The notes beneath the pieces are model-generated. The model ran no database searches. It saw only the letters and a program-made list of their open reading frames with translations, and was not told the DNA's origin. This document shows, one piece after another, positions 36,316 through 45,100 of a stretch of 64,000 nucleotides of DNA; the first letter of the stretch is position 1, and each line of letters starts with the position of its first letter. The stretch comes from an uncultured Lachnospiraceae bacterium (GTDB lineage Bacteria > Bacillota > Clostridia > Lachnospirales > Lachnospiraceae): positions 10,571 through 74,570 of the forward strand of contig CAJTSB010000008.1 of NCBI GenBank assembly GCA_910578825.1. Reading direction: 5' to 3'. The translations under genes were made by a program, and so were the position numbers.

Positions 36316-37440
36316 ATGGCGAAGCATGAAGGTCAGAAATTAAAATATTATACGCTGTCGGTAGATTTAAAGCGCATGATATTGGACGGCGATATTCAGG
36401 CGGGGGACAGACTCCCTTCAGAAAATGAACTTGCATCACGTTATAATATCAGCCGCCATACGGTGCGCAAAGCGCTTGCCATTCTGGAAAACGAAGGTTA
36501 TATCTATGCAGAACACGGCAAGGGGACTTTCTGCTCAGAACTTGTACGCCACAGTAAGACTTCCCGTAATATCGCAGTCGTGACGACTTACCTGTCAGAT
36601 TACATTTTTCCCAAGGTCGTTCAGGGGATAGACAGCGTCATGACAGAGAAGGGTTACAGCATCATACTTAAGAACACGCGCAACTCCAGGAAAGCGGAGG
36701 CAAGATGTTTGGAGGAACTTTTACAGAAAGACATTGAGGGATTGATCATTGAGCCCAGCAAGAGCGAGATTTTCTGCAAACATATCTCACTGTATGAACG
36801 GTTGGAACAGTTTGGGATACCCTATGTGTTCATTCAGGCATGTCTGGAGCAGGTCAGGGATAAGCCTCAGGTAAAGATGGATGACTGCAAGGGCGGTTAT
36901 CTTGTCACCAGTCACCTGATTTCTCTGGGACACCGTAATATCCTTGGAGTATTTAAGGCAGACGATACCCAGGGGATGGAGCGTCACAGGGGTTACGTTC
37001 AGGCATTGCAGGAGGCAGGGATTCTCTACAATCCCAATAACATTATCTGGTTCCATACGGAAGACCGGGCGATGAAACCGTTTGCAGCTTTGCAGGAGAT
37101 GGTACACAGGGAATATCCGTTTGATGCGGTGGTGTGCTACAACGACCAGATTGCCGTGGAGATTATTAAAGCGCTGGAAGAGTGCCAGCTCAACGTACCC
37201 GAGCAGGTGTCGGTTACCGGATATGATAATTCTTTCATTGCGGAGAACAGTCGGATTAAGCTTACGACCATAGCTCACCCGCAGGATAAGCTGGGGGAAA
37301 TGGCGGCCAAGCTGTTGTTGGAGCTGATTCAGAATCCCAATGCAGAGATTGCGGAGAATAAAATTCTCATTGAGCCGGAGCTGATTGTGCGGGAATCCTG
37401 CAAGAGACGGGAGCCCTCATATGCCTCCGATGGTCTATAA
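36316..37440 (+). CDS. araR: AraR-type arabinose repressor (GntR HTH with LacI-type sugar-binding domain)
   Basis: 374 residues. The ATG at 36316 lies 10 bases after AAGGA; the open frame upstream crosses the operator and is not likely translated. An N-terminal GntR winged helix (about 10-75; LPSENELASRYNISRHTVRK) is joined to a LacI/PurR-type periplasmic-binding fold (about 85-365; RNIAVVTTYLSDYIFPKVVQ, CYNDQIAVEI, VSVTGYDNS). This chimera is typical of AraR, which releases its operators when L-arabinose binds. It is next to the arabinose operon and shares with it the CTTGTAT-N8-ATACAAG site. Confidence 0.92.
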   Translation: MAKHEGQKLKYYTLSVDLKRMILDGDIQAGDRLPSENELASRYNISRHTVRKALAILENEGYIYAEHGKGTFCSELVRHSKTSRNIAVVTTYLSDYIFPKVVQGIDSVMTEKGYSIILKNTRNSRKAEARCLEELLQKDIEGLIIEPSKSEIFCKHISLYERLEQFGIPYVFIQACLEQVRDKPQVKMDDCKGGYLVTSHLISLGHRNILGVFKADDTQGMERHRGYVQALQEAGILYNPNNIIWFHTEDRAMKPFAALQEMVHREYPFDAVVCYNDQIAVEIIKALEECQLNVPEQVSVTGYDNSFIAENSRIKLTTIAHPQDKLGEMAAKLLLELIQNPNAEIAENKILIEPELIVRESCKRREPSYASDGL

Positions 37441-37476
37441 TAAGGTGAGGAAATTTTGCTGCTACAGAAAAAACAT

Positions 37477-37498
37477 CTTGTATTGACGACCATACAAG
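37477..37498. promoter_or_regulatory. Putative AraR operator upstream of araA
   Basis: CTTGTAT-N8-ATACAAG, identical in arms and spacing to the site upstream of araR. It overlaps a TTGACG (37483-37488) that could serve as the -35 box of the araA promoter, so bound AraR would block RNA polymerase. Confidence 0.72.
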
Positions 37499-37597
37499 TA
37501 ATAAAGTAAAAGTATGAGGACAGACTCATGCGTTGTCAGGAGTCTGCGGCTGAAAAGCTACAAAATATTATAATATTTCACAGGAGGGTCAGTTATC

Positions 37598-39097
37598 ATG
37601 AAATTATCAAAGAATTACAAGTTTTGGTTCTGTACAGGTTCACAGGATTTATACGGGGATGAGTGCCTGAGAAATGTGGCAGAGCATTCCAGAATCATTG
37701 TAGAGGAGTTGAACAAATCCGGCGTACTTCCTTTTGAAGTAGTGTTGAAACCTACACTGATTACAAATGAGTTAATCAGAAAGACTTTCAATGAGGCAAA
37801 CATTGATGAGGACTGTGCAGGAGTAATCGTATGGTGTCATACATTCTCACCGGCAAAATCCTGGATTCTTGGCTTGCAGGAGTACCGCAAACCGCTGTTG
37901 CACTTACATACACAGTTTAACGAGGAAATTCCGTATGATAGCATCGATATGGATTTCATGAACGAGAACCAGTCCGCACACGGCGACCGCGAGTGGGGTC
38001 ATATGGTAACACGTATGGGTATTGAGCGTAAAGTTGTTGTTGGACACTGGACTAGCCAGGCTGTTCGTGAGAAGATTGCATCCTGGATGCGCACAGCAAT
38101 CGGTATTGTAGAGAGCAGCCATGTACGCGTGATGCGTGTGGCAGACAATATGAGAAACGTAGCAGTTACCGAAGGTGATAAGGTAGAAGCACAGTTGAAG
38201 TTTGGCTGGGAAGTAGATGCTTATCCGGTAAATGAGATTGCAGAGGCAGTTGGCGCAGTATCAGAGTCCGATACGAACGCACTGGTAGACGAGTATTATG
38301 ACAAATATGAGATTCTTTTAGAGGGCAGAGATGCAGACGAGTTTAAGAGACACGTTGCAGTTCAGGCACAGATTGAGATTGGATTTGAGCGTTTCTTAGA
38401 GGAGAAGAATTATCAGGCAATCGTTACACACTTTGGCGATCTTGGCGCATTGAAACAGCTTCCGGGACTTGCAATCCAGCGTTTGATGGAAAAAGGATAT
38501 GGATTCGGTGCAGAGGGAGACTGGAAGGTTGCCGCTATGGTACGCATTATGAAACTGATGTCCGCAGGCATGAAGGATGCAAAGGGAACCTCCATGTTAG
38601 AGGATTACACTTATAATCTGGTTCCGGGCAAAGAAGGAATTCTTCAGGCGCATATGTTGGAAATCTGCCCGACCATCGCAGAAGGACCAATCAGCATTAA
38701 ATGTCAGCCGCTTTCCATGGGCGACAGAGAAGATCCGGCACGTCTGGTATTTACTTCCAAGGAAGGACCTGGTATTGCAACTTCCCTGATAGATTTAGGC
38801 GATCGTTTCCGTCTGATTATCAACAGCGTAGACTGCAAGAAGGTTGAAAAGCCAATGCCGAAACTTCCGGTAGCAACTGCATTCTGGACACCGCAGCCTG
38901 ACTTTGCAACAGGATGCGAGGCATGGATTCTTGCTGGCGGAGCTCACCATACTGCATTCTCTTATGATATCACAGCAGAGCAGATGGGCGACTGGGCAGC
39001 AGCTATGGGAATTGAAGCTGTATATATTGACAACAATACGAATATCCGTGATTTCAAGAAAGATTTGATGTTAGGAAACGTTGTATTTGGAAAGTAA
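37598..39097 (+). CDS. araA: L-arabinose isomerase
   Basis: 499 residues, the full family length. Landmarks: FWFCTGSQDLYG at the N-terminus, GVIVWCHTFSPAK, LHTQFNEEIP, QSAHGDREWGHM, and the catalytic and metal-binding Glu/His set in FGAEGDWKVAA, SMLEDYTY and GGAHHTAFS. It converts L-arabinose to L-ribulose in the cytoplasm with Mn2+. It is the first gene of the ara operon behind an AGGAGG site. Confidence 0.96.
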   Translation: MKLSKNYKFWFCTGSQDLYGDECLRNVAEHSRIIVEELNKSGVLPFEVVLKPTLITNELIRKTFNEANIDEDCAGVIVWCHTFSPAKSWILGLQEYRKPLLHLHTQFNEEIPYDSIDMDFMNENQSAHGDREWGHMVTRMGIERKVVVGHWTSQAVREKIASWMRTAIGIVESSHVRVMRVADNMRNVAVTEGDKVEAQLKFGWEVDAYPVNEIAEAVGAVSESDTNALVDEYYDKYEILLEGRDADEFKRHVAVQAQIEIGFERFLEEKNYQAIVTHFGDLGALKQLPGLAIQRLMEKGYGFGAEGDWKVAAMVRIMKLMSAGMKDAKGTSMLEDYTYNLVPGKEGILQAHMLEICPTIAEGPISIKCQPLSMGDREDPARLVFTSKEGPGIATSLIDLGDRFRLIINSVDCKKVEKPMPKLPVATAFWTPQPDFATGCEAWILAGGAHHTAFSYDITAEQMGDWAAAMGIEAVYIDNNTNIRDFKKDLMLGNVVFGK

Positions 39098-39151
39098 TAG
39101 TTTGAGTTCAGACGTTGAATATCTGATTTCGATGGAAAGAGAGGGAAGAAT

Positions 39152-39805
39152 ATGAAATTATTTATCGACACAGCGAATGTAGATGACATAAGAAAAGCCA
39201 ACGATATGGGAGTTATCTGCGGCGTAACTACAAACCCATCTCTAATTGCAAAAGAAGGAAGAGACTTTGGCGAGGTAATCAAAGAAATTACGACAATTGT
39301 TGACGGACCAATCAGCGGTGAAGTGAAAGCCACGACTGTGGATGCGGAAGGCATGATTAAAGAGGGACGTGAAATTGCCAAAATCCATCCCAACATGATT
39401 GTTAAAATTCCCATGACGGTAGAGGGATTAAAGGCTGTTAAGGTGTTGGCGGCAGAAGGGATTAAGACGAATGTGACATTGATTTTTTCTGCAAACCAGG
39501 CATTGCTTGCAGCCAGAGCAGGGGCAACCTATGTATCTCCGTTCCTGGGGCGTCTGGATGATGTCAACCAGTCCGGAATCAGCCTGATCGAGGATATTGT
39601 AGCGATTTTCAGTAATTATGATATCCAGACAGAAATCATAGCAGCCAGCATTCGAACCACGGTTCATGTGACGGATTGTGCGCTTGCCGGAGCTGATATT
39701 GCAACTGTTCCCTATGGTATTATTGAACAGATGACAAAGCATCCGATGACAGAGCAGGGAATTACAAAATTCCAGAAAGATTATATAGCTGTCTTTGGTG
39801 AATAA
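39152..39805 (+). CDS. Transaldolase / fructose-6-phosphate aldolase family (TalC type)
   Basis: 217 residues, the short TalC/FSA form. MKLFIDTANVDDIRKANDMG, GVTTNPSLIAKEGRD, the Schiff-base Lys in MIVKIPMT, TLIFSANQALLAARAGA and GADIATVPYGI are all present. Within an arabinose operon it most likely acts as transaldolase, moving dihydroxyacetone units between sedoheptulose-7-phosphate and glyceraldehyde-3-phosphate. Confidence 0.9.
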   Translation: MKLFIDTANVDDIRKANDMGVICGVTTNPSLIAKEGRDFGEVIKEITTIVDGPISGEVKATTVDAEGMIKEGREIAKIHPNMIVKIPMTVEGLKAVKVLAAEGIKTNVTLIFSANQALLAARAGATYVSPFLGRLDDVNQSGISLIEDIVAIFSNYDIQTEIIAASIRTTVHVTDCALAGADIATVPYGIIEQMTKHPMTEQGITKFQKDYIAVFGE

Positions 39806-39816
39806 GTCGGAATTAG

Positions 39817-39869
39817 CGGAACCTGTATTCGTAAAATTGCCGTCAGCGGCGTTCCTTTTGCAGGTTCCG
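39817..39869. repeat. Intercistronic inverted repeat between the transaldolase and transketolase genes
   Basis: CGGAACCTG at 39817-39825 pairs perfectly with CAGGTTCCG at 39861-39869, with an inner GCCG/CGGC pair. There is no T run, so it is more likely an RNA-stability or processing hairpin than a terminator. Confidence 0.6.
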
Positions 39870-39895
39870 AACAATAAATAAAAAGGAGAATTTAC

Positions 39896-40735
39896 ATGGA
39901 AAACTTAGAACTTCAGAAAACAGCCAATGAGATTCGCAAAGGAATCGTAACGGCTGTACATGCTGCAAAAGCAGGGCATCCGGGTGGCTCTCTTTCCGCA
40001 GCAGACGTGTATACATATTTGTATTTTGAAGAAATGAACATTGACCCGAAGGATCCCAAGAAGGCAGATCGCGACCGTTTCGTATTGTCCAAGGGACATA
40101 CGGCTCCCGGTTTATATTCCACACTTGCCAACCGTGGTTATTTTCCGGTAGAAGATTTGACGACATTGCGTCAGATCGGCTCTCATTTACAGGGACATCC
40201 CTGTATTCAGCATACGCCGGGAATTGACATGTCAAGCGGTTCTTTGGGACAGGGAATTTCTACCGCAGTTGGAATGGCTATGTCCGCAAAACTGAGTAAT
40301 GACAGCTATCGTGTATACACGCTGTTGGGAGATGGAGAGATTCAGGAAGGACAGGTGTGGGAGGCAGCAATGTTTGCCGGACACCGCAAACTGGATAATC
40401 TGGTAGTGATTGTAGATAACAATGGTCTGCAGATTGACGGCAAGATTGAAGACGTATGTTCACCTTATCCGATTGATAAGAAATTTGAGGCATTTAATTT
40501 CCACGTAATTAACGTGGAAGATGGAAATGATTTTGATCAGCTTCGTGCAGCGTTTAAGGAAGCAAAGGAGACTAAGGGAATGCCTACGGCAATCGTAATG
40601 AAGACTGTCAAAGGAAAAGGCATTTCTTATATGGAGAATCAGGCAGGATGGCATGGAAAAGCGCCGAATGATGATGAATATGCACAGGCAATGGAAGAAT
40701 TAAAGAAAGCAGGTGAAGCATTATGTCAGAAGTAA
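39896..40735 (+). CDS. Transketolase, N-terminal subunit
   Basis: 279 residues carrying the TPP pyrophosphate-binding half: HAAKAGHPGGSLSAADV, LSKGHTAPGLYSTLANRG, SGSLGQGISTAVGMA, and the GDGEIQEGQVWEA...DNN metal/TPP motif. It forms an active enzyme with the C-terminal subunit encoded by the next gene, which it overlaps by 13 bases. Role: two-carbon transfer in the non-oxidative pentose phosphate pathway. Confidence 0.93.
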   Translation: MENLELQKTANEIRKGIVTAVHAAKAGHPGGSLSAADVYTYLYFEEMNIDPKDPKKADRDRFVLSKGHTAPGLYSTLANRGYFPVEDLTTLRQIGSHLQGHPCIQHTPGIDMSSGSLGQGISTAVGMAMSAKLSNDSYRVYTLLGDGEIQEGQVWEAAMFAGHRKLDNLVVIVDNNGLQIDGKIEDVCSPYPIDKKFEAFNFHVINVEDGNDFDQLRAAFKEAKETKGMPTAIVMKTVKGKGISYMENQAGWHGKAPNDDEYAQAMEELKKAGEALCQK

Positions 40736-41667
40736 AGAAAATTGCAACCAGAGCCAGTTACGGTAACGCGCTGGTAGAGCTTGGAAAAAAGCATGATAAT
40801 CTGGTAGTTTTGGATGCGGATCTTGCAGCAGCTACCCAAACCGGTGTATTTAAAAAAGAATTTCCTGAGAGACATATCGACTGCGGTATCGCAGAGTGTA
40901 ATATGATGGGAATTGCAGCAGGAATCGCTACCACAGGGAAGGTTCCGTTTGTAAGTTCTTTCGCTATGTTTGCGGCAGGAAGAGCATTTGAGCAGGTGAG
41001 AAACTCGGTGGGTTATCCTCATCTCAATGTTAAGATTGGCGCGACTCATGCGGGAATCTCTGTAGGAGAAGACGGCGCGACCCATCAGTGTAATGAGGAT
41101 ATCGCATTGATGCGCACGATTCCGGGCATGACAATCATCAATCCTTCCGATGACGTGGAGGCAAAGGCAGCAGTAGAGGCAGCTTATGAGATGGATGGTC
41201 CGGTATATCTGAGATTCGGCAGACTGGCAGTTCCGGTTATCAATGACAAGCCGGATTACAAATTTGAAATTGGCAAGGGCGTACTTCTGAAAGAGGGTAC
41301 GGATGTGACGATTGTTGCAACCGGACTGTGTGTAGGCGGAGCTGTGGAAGCAGCGGAGAAACTTGCAGCGGACGGAATCAATGCAGAAGTCATCAACATT
41401 CATACGATTAAGCCTTTGGATGAGGAGATTATTCTCAATTCTGCAAAGAAGACCGGCAAGGTAGTCGTTGCAGAGGAGCATTCTGTGATTGGTGGACTCG
41501 GCAGCGCCGTATGTGACTGTCTGAGTGAGAAGATGCCGACTCCGGTATGCAAGATTGGCGTCAACGATGTATTTGGCGAGTCCGGTCCGGCAGTGAAATT
41601 GTTAGAGAAATACGGACTGGATGCACAGGGCATCTATGAGAAAGTCAAAGGATTTATGGGTAAATAA
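40723..41667 (+). CDS. Transketolase, C-terminal subunit
   Basis: 314 residues with the pyrimidine-binding domain (about 5-165; LDADLAAATQTG, the activating Glu in CGIAECNMMGIAAGIA, SFAMFAAGRAFEQVRN, HAGISVGEDGATHQ) and the transketolase C-terminal domain (about 185-305; VTIVATGLCVGGAVEAAEKL). It is the partner of the preceding subunit; split transketolases are common in Firmicutes and archaea. Confidence 0.93.
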   Translation: MSEVKKIATRASYGNALVELGKKHDNLVVLDADLAAATQTGVFKKEFPERHIDCGIAECNMMGIAAGIATTGKVPFVSSFAMFAAGRAFEQVRNSVGYPHLNVKIGATHAGISVGEDGATHQCNEDIALMRTIPGMTIINPSDDVEAKAAVEAAYEMDGPVYLRFGRLAVPVINDKPDYKFEIGKGVLLKEGTDVTIVATGLCVGGAVEAAEKLAADGINAEVINIHTIKPLDEEIILNSAKKTGKVVVAEEHSVIGGLGSAVCDCLSEKMPTPVCKIGVNDVFGESGPAVKLLEKYGLDAQGIYEKVKGFMGK

Positions 41668-41678
41668 GAAACGATAAC

Positions 41679-41725
41679 CGAAAAGCAACCGTTTTCACTG
41701 TGTTAGTGAGGGCGGCTGCTTTTCG
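41679..41725. repeat. Intercistronic hairpin between transketolase and the kinase gene
   Basis: CGAAAAGCAACC at 41679-41690 pairs with GGCTGCTTTTCG at 41714-41725 with one mismatch. The right arm ends in GCTTTTCGAG without a long T run, so it could be a weak terminator or a processing site that tunes downstream araB-araD levels. Confidence 0.6.
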
Positions 41726-41755
41726 AGTAAAGAAAGAATTGGAGGGATTTTTCTA

Positions 41756-43360
41756 ATGGATAAGAATCTTATTATTCAGGATATTGAGAACGGCAAGACA
41801 GCGCTTGGTATTGAATTTGGCTCTACCAGAATTAAGGCGGTATTGGTGGGAAGTGACAATGCCCCGATTGCCTCTGGCGCTCACGACTGGGAGAATCAGC
41901 TTGTAGACAATATCTGGACATACAGCCTGGATGCAATCTGGAATGGTTTGCAGGATTGCTACACGAAGATGGCGGAGGATGTTAAGAATCAGTATGGCGT
42001 GACCCTGACAACCGTCGGTGCGCTTGGATTCAGCGCTATGATGCATGGTTATATGGCGTTTGATAAGAACGATGAACTGCTTGTTCCGTTCCGTACCTGG
42101 AGAAATACCATCACGGAAAAGGCTGCGGAAAAATTGACCGGTGTATTTAATTTCAATATTCCACAGAGATGGAGCATTGCACATTTGTATCAGGCAATTT
42201 TAAATAAAGAAGAGCATGTGAGCTCCGTTGCATACTTCACAACGCTGGCAGGCTACATACACTGGAAACTGACCGGACAGCAGGTGCTCGGCGTAGGCGA
42301 GGCGTCCGGTATGTTCCCGATTGATATTGCAACGAAGGATTTTGATAAGAAGATGATGGGACAGTTCAACGAGCTGATTGCAGGCGAGGGATTTTCCTGG
42401 AAACTGGAAGACATTATCCCGAAGGTACTGGTTGCCGGAGAAAATGCCGGAACACTTACCGAGGAAGGCGCAAAATTACTGGATGTCAGTGGGAACCTCA
42501 AAGCCGGAGTCGCAGTATGTCCGCCGGAAGGTGATGCTGGAACCGGTATGACAGCGACAAAGAGCGTGGAGCAGCGTACCGGAAATGTTTCTGCTGGAAC
42601 ATCCGTATTTGCAATGGCAGTTCTTGAAGATAACCTTAAGAAAGTCCATCCAGAAATCGACCTTGTTACGACTCCGGACGGCAGCCTGGTTGCAATGGTT
42701 CACTGCAACAACTGTACTTCCGATCTGAATGCATGGGTCAATCTCTTCAAAGAATTTGCAGAGAGTTTCGGCGTGGAAGTAGATATGACAAAGCTGTTCT
42801 CGGTATTGTACAACAAGGCTATGGAAGGCGATGCGGAATGCGGCGGTCTTTTGGCTTACAACTATTTCTCCGGAGAGCATGTAACAGGATTTGAAGAAGG
42901 ACGTCCGTTGTTTGTGCGTACGCCGAACAGCAAGTTCAATCTTGCTAACTTTATGCGCGTACACTTGTTTACAGCGCTCGGTGCGTTAAAGACCGGTCTT
43001 GATATCCTGATGAAAGAGGAAAATGTGAAACTGGATGTTCTGATGGGACATGGCGGTCTGTTCAAGACGAAAGGCGTAGGACAGAAGATAATGGCTGCAG
43101 CAGTGAATACGCCTGTTTCCGTTATGGCAACGGCTGGAGAAGGCGGTGCATGGGGAATTGCGCTTCTGGCATCCTATATGATAAACAAGGGTGACGGCGA
43201 GACCTTATCTCAATATCTGGAGGAAAAGGTATTTGCCGGACAGGAAAGCGAGACATTAAGTCCGGATGCAAAGGATGTAGAAGGATTTGATGAATTTATC
43301 AAACGTTACAGTGAAGGACTGCCGATTGAGCGGGCAGCTGTAGATTCAATTACCCTGTGA
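41756..43360 (+). CDS. araB: FGGY-family carbohydrate kinase, probable ribulokinase
   Basis: 534 residues. Actin-like ATPase fold: LGIEFGSTRIKAVLV (phosphate loop 1), ALGFSAMMHGYMAF, YIHWKLTG, PEGDAGTGMTATK and the C-terminal ATP loop LMGHGGLFKTKG. The divergent N-terminus and length fit the clostridial ribulokinase/xylulokinase-like subgroup rather than E. coli AraB. Its position between the transketolase genes and araD makes L-ribulose phosphorylation the best reading. A GTG that overlaps the stop is not used by araD. Confidence 0.85.
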   Translation: MDKNLIIQDIENGKTALGIEFGSTRIKAVLVGSDNAPIASGAHDWENQLVDNIWTYSLDAIWNGLQDCYTKMAEDVKNQYGVTLTTVGALGFSAMMHGYMAFDKNDELLVPFRTWRNTITEKAAEKLTGVFNFNIPQRWSIAHLYQAILNKEEHVSSVAYFTTLAGYIHWKLTGQQVLGVGEASGMFPIDIATKDFDKKMMGQFNELIAGEGFSWKLEDIIPKVLVAGENAGTLTEEGAKLLDVSGNLKAGVAVCPPEGDAGTGMTATKSVEQRTGNVSAGTSVFAMAVLEDNLKKVHPEIDLVTTPDGSLVAMVHCNNCTSDLNAWVNLFKEFAESFGVEVDMTKLFSVLYNKAMEGDAECGGLLAYNYFSGEHVTGFEEGRPLFVRTPNSKFNLANFMRVHLFTALGALKTGLDILMKEENVKLDVLMGHGGLFKTKGVGQKIMAAAVNTPVSVMATAGEGGAWGIALLASYMINKGDGETLSQYLEEKVFAGQESETLSPDAKDVEGFDEFIKRYSEGLPIERAAVDSITL

Positions 43361-43377
43361 TAGAGAAAGGAAAAATC

Positions 43378-44079
43378 ATGTTAGAAGAATTAAAAAAAGC
43401 AGTGTATGAAGCAAATATGGATTTGCCGCGTTATGGGCTGGTTACGTTTACCTGGGGCAATGTCAGTGCGATTGACCGTGAGAGCGGTTTGTTTGTCATC
43501 AAGCCGAGCGGCGTAGATTATGAGAAATTAAAACCCGAAGACATGGTAGTGATGGATCTGAATGGAAATAAGGTAGAGGGAAGGTACAATCCGTCCTCTG
43601 ATACGGCAACCCATTTAGAGCTGTACAAAGCGTTTCCGGAAATCGGCGGCGTGGTACATACCCATTCCTCCTATGCCACAAGCTGGGCACAGGCAGGAAG
43701 AAGCATTCCCTGCTATGGAACAACACATGCAGATTATATGTACGGAGAAATCCCCTGTGTGCGTTGCCTGACAAAAGAAGAGATTGACGGCGCGTACGAG
43801 GAGAATACCGGACATCTGATTGTAAATTCCTTTAAGGAGATGAACAAGGATGTGATGGCGGTTCCGGCAGTGCTCTGCAAGAATCATGGTCCTTTTGCAT
43901 GGGGCAAGGATGCACACGAGGCAGTTCACAATGCTGTTGTACTGGAAGAGGTGGCAAAGATGGCTTACCGTGCAGAGACGATCAATCCGCGCATCCAGCC
44001 GGCGCCTCAGGAATTGCAGGATAAGCATTATTACCGCAAGCATGGCGCGAATGCATATTACGGGCAGAAAGAGGATTAG
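43378..44079 (+). CDS. araD: L-ribulose-5-phosphate 4-epimerase
   Basis: 233 residues from the ATG at 43378, 8 bases after AGAAAGGA; the earlier GTG at 43357 overlaps the araB stop. A class II aldolase fold: TWGNVSAID, KPSGVDYEKL, the zinc ligands in HTHSSYATSWAQ and CKNHGPFAWG, and the catalytic Tyr near the C-terminus (KHYYRKHG). It turns L-ribulose-5-phosphate into D-xylulose-5-phosphate, the last committed step of arabinose use. It ends at a terminator. Confidence 0.95.
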   Translation: MLEELKKAVYEANMDLPRYGLVTFTWGNVSAIDRESGLFVIKPSGVDYEKLKPEDMVVMDLNGNKVEGRYNPSSDTATHLELYKAFPEIGGVVHTHSSYATSWAQAGRSIPCYGTTHADYMYGEIPCVRCLTKEEIDGAYEENTGHLIVNSFKEMNKDVMAVPAVLCKNHGPFAWGKDAHEAVHNAVVLEEVAKMAYRAETINPRIQPAPQELQDKHYYRKHGANAYYGQKED

Positions 44080-44113
44080 ATTTGTCCGAAATATATGGCA
44101 AATGAGAATATCA

Positions 44114-44148
44114 GGCGGTTCTGTCTAGCGTGCAGAACCGCCTTTTTT
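44114..44148 (+). terminator. Rho-independent terminator of the ara operon
   Basis: A 10-bp perfect stem GGCGGTTCTG / CAGAACCGCC with a 9-base loop and a T6 run. Confidence 0.93.
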
Positions 44149-44169
44149 CAGGGAAAGCTAGGAGTGGTT

Positions 44170-44958
44170 ATGATGGGAATTTACAAATTGCCATTTTCAG
44201 AGATAGACAGGATTGCCTCGCTTTTTGCGGGTTGGGAGGAATCCTTGATTTGGTCATGCTTACAGGGATGTATGGGGGACGCCTGGGCGGATTCTGAGAA
44301 AAATCCGCAGTCGGCAAGAATTATTCTTGCGGATTTCTGTTATTTTGTGGGAAAGGTGAACCGGGAACTGGTGACCGAGGAAATAAAAACGCAGAGCAGG
44401 AATTATCTGATTATGGTGCCGCCTTTGGATGAGACAGGAGACGCGTGGGCGCAGGAAATTGAACGTGCGTATGGAGAACGCTGCAGGCGCGTGGAGCGGT
44501 ATGCCATTAAAAAAGAACCTGGTATTTTTGAGAGGGAGAAACTGCAAAAGATTGTGGATAGCCTGGATTCGGAATATGAGGTAAAGCTGATAGACGAAAA
44601 TCTTTTTGCGCAGACAAGGGAACAGGAATGGGCGAGAGATTTTACTTCGCAGTATCGCGATTATGAGGAATATAACAAGCGCGGACTGGGAGTGGCGATT
44701 ACCCGTCAGGGGGAACTTGTGGCGGGTGCATCCTCCTATACCGTGTACCGCGGAGGAATTGAAATTGAGATTGGCACGCGGGAGGATTATCGCAGAAAAG
44801 GATTTGCATCGGTGTGCGGGGCAAAGCTGATTCTGGAGTGTATGGAAAGGAATCTTTACCCCAGCTGGGATGCGCAGAATAAATGGTCGGTTTCGCTGGC
44901 AGAGAAACTAGGTTATCATTTTGAGCGCGCGTATCCGGCATATGAAATATATTTGTGA
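44170..44958 (+). CDS. GNAT family N-acetyltransferase
   Basis: 262 residues. The start at ATG 44170 (or 44173) follows TAGGAG; the longer upstream frame runs through the terminator hairpin. The acetyl-CoA site is in the C-terminal half (about 165-262): GVAITRQGELVAGASSYTVY, GGIEIEIGTREDYRRKGFAS (the R-x2-G-x-A/G loop) and WDAQNKWSVSLAEKLGY. The N-terminal half (IYKLPFSEIDRIASLF) is of the type found in GNAT proteins with an added N-terminal domain. Substrate unknown. Confidence 0.8.
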   Translation: MMGIYKLPFSEIDRIASLFAGWEESLIWSCLQGCMGDAWADSEKNPQSARIILADFCYFVGKVNRELVTEEIKTQSRNYLIMVPPLDETGDAWAQEIERAYGERCRRVERYAIKKEPGIFEREKLQKIVDSLDSEYEVKLIDENLFAQTREQEWARDFTSQYRDYEEYNKRGLGVAITRQGELVAGASSYTVYRGGIEIEIGTREDYRRKGFASVCGAKLILECMERNLYPSWDAQNKWSVSLAEKLGYHFERAYPAYEIYL

Positions 44959-45026
44959 GAAACATTGTGGTAAATTGATAGTGTCTGCTGATGAAAGGTC
45001 AAAGCTCTTTACTACGCCGTAAGTAA

Positions 45027-45055
45027 TTGATTTTTAAGGGTGATTTTGATATAAT
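45027..45055 (+). promoter_or_regulatory. Promoter of the restriction-modification genes
   Basis: TTGATT at 45027-45032, 17-base spacer, TATAAT at 45050-45055. An AGGATAACTA site precedes the first gene. Confidence 0.7.
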
Positions 45056-45100
45056 TCAGAAAGTATATTGTAGAGGATAAATTGATTTGGAGGATAACTA

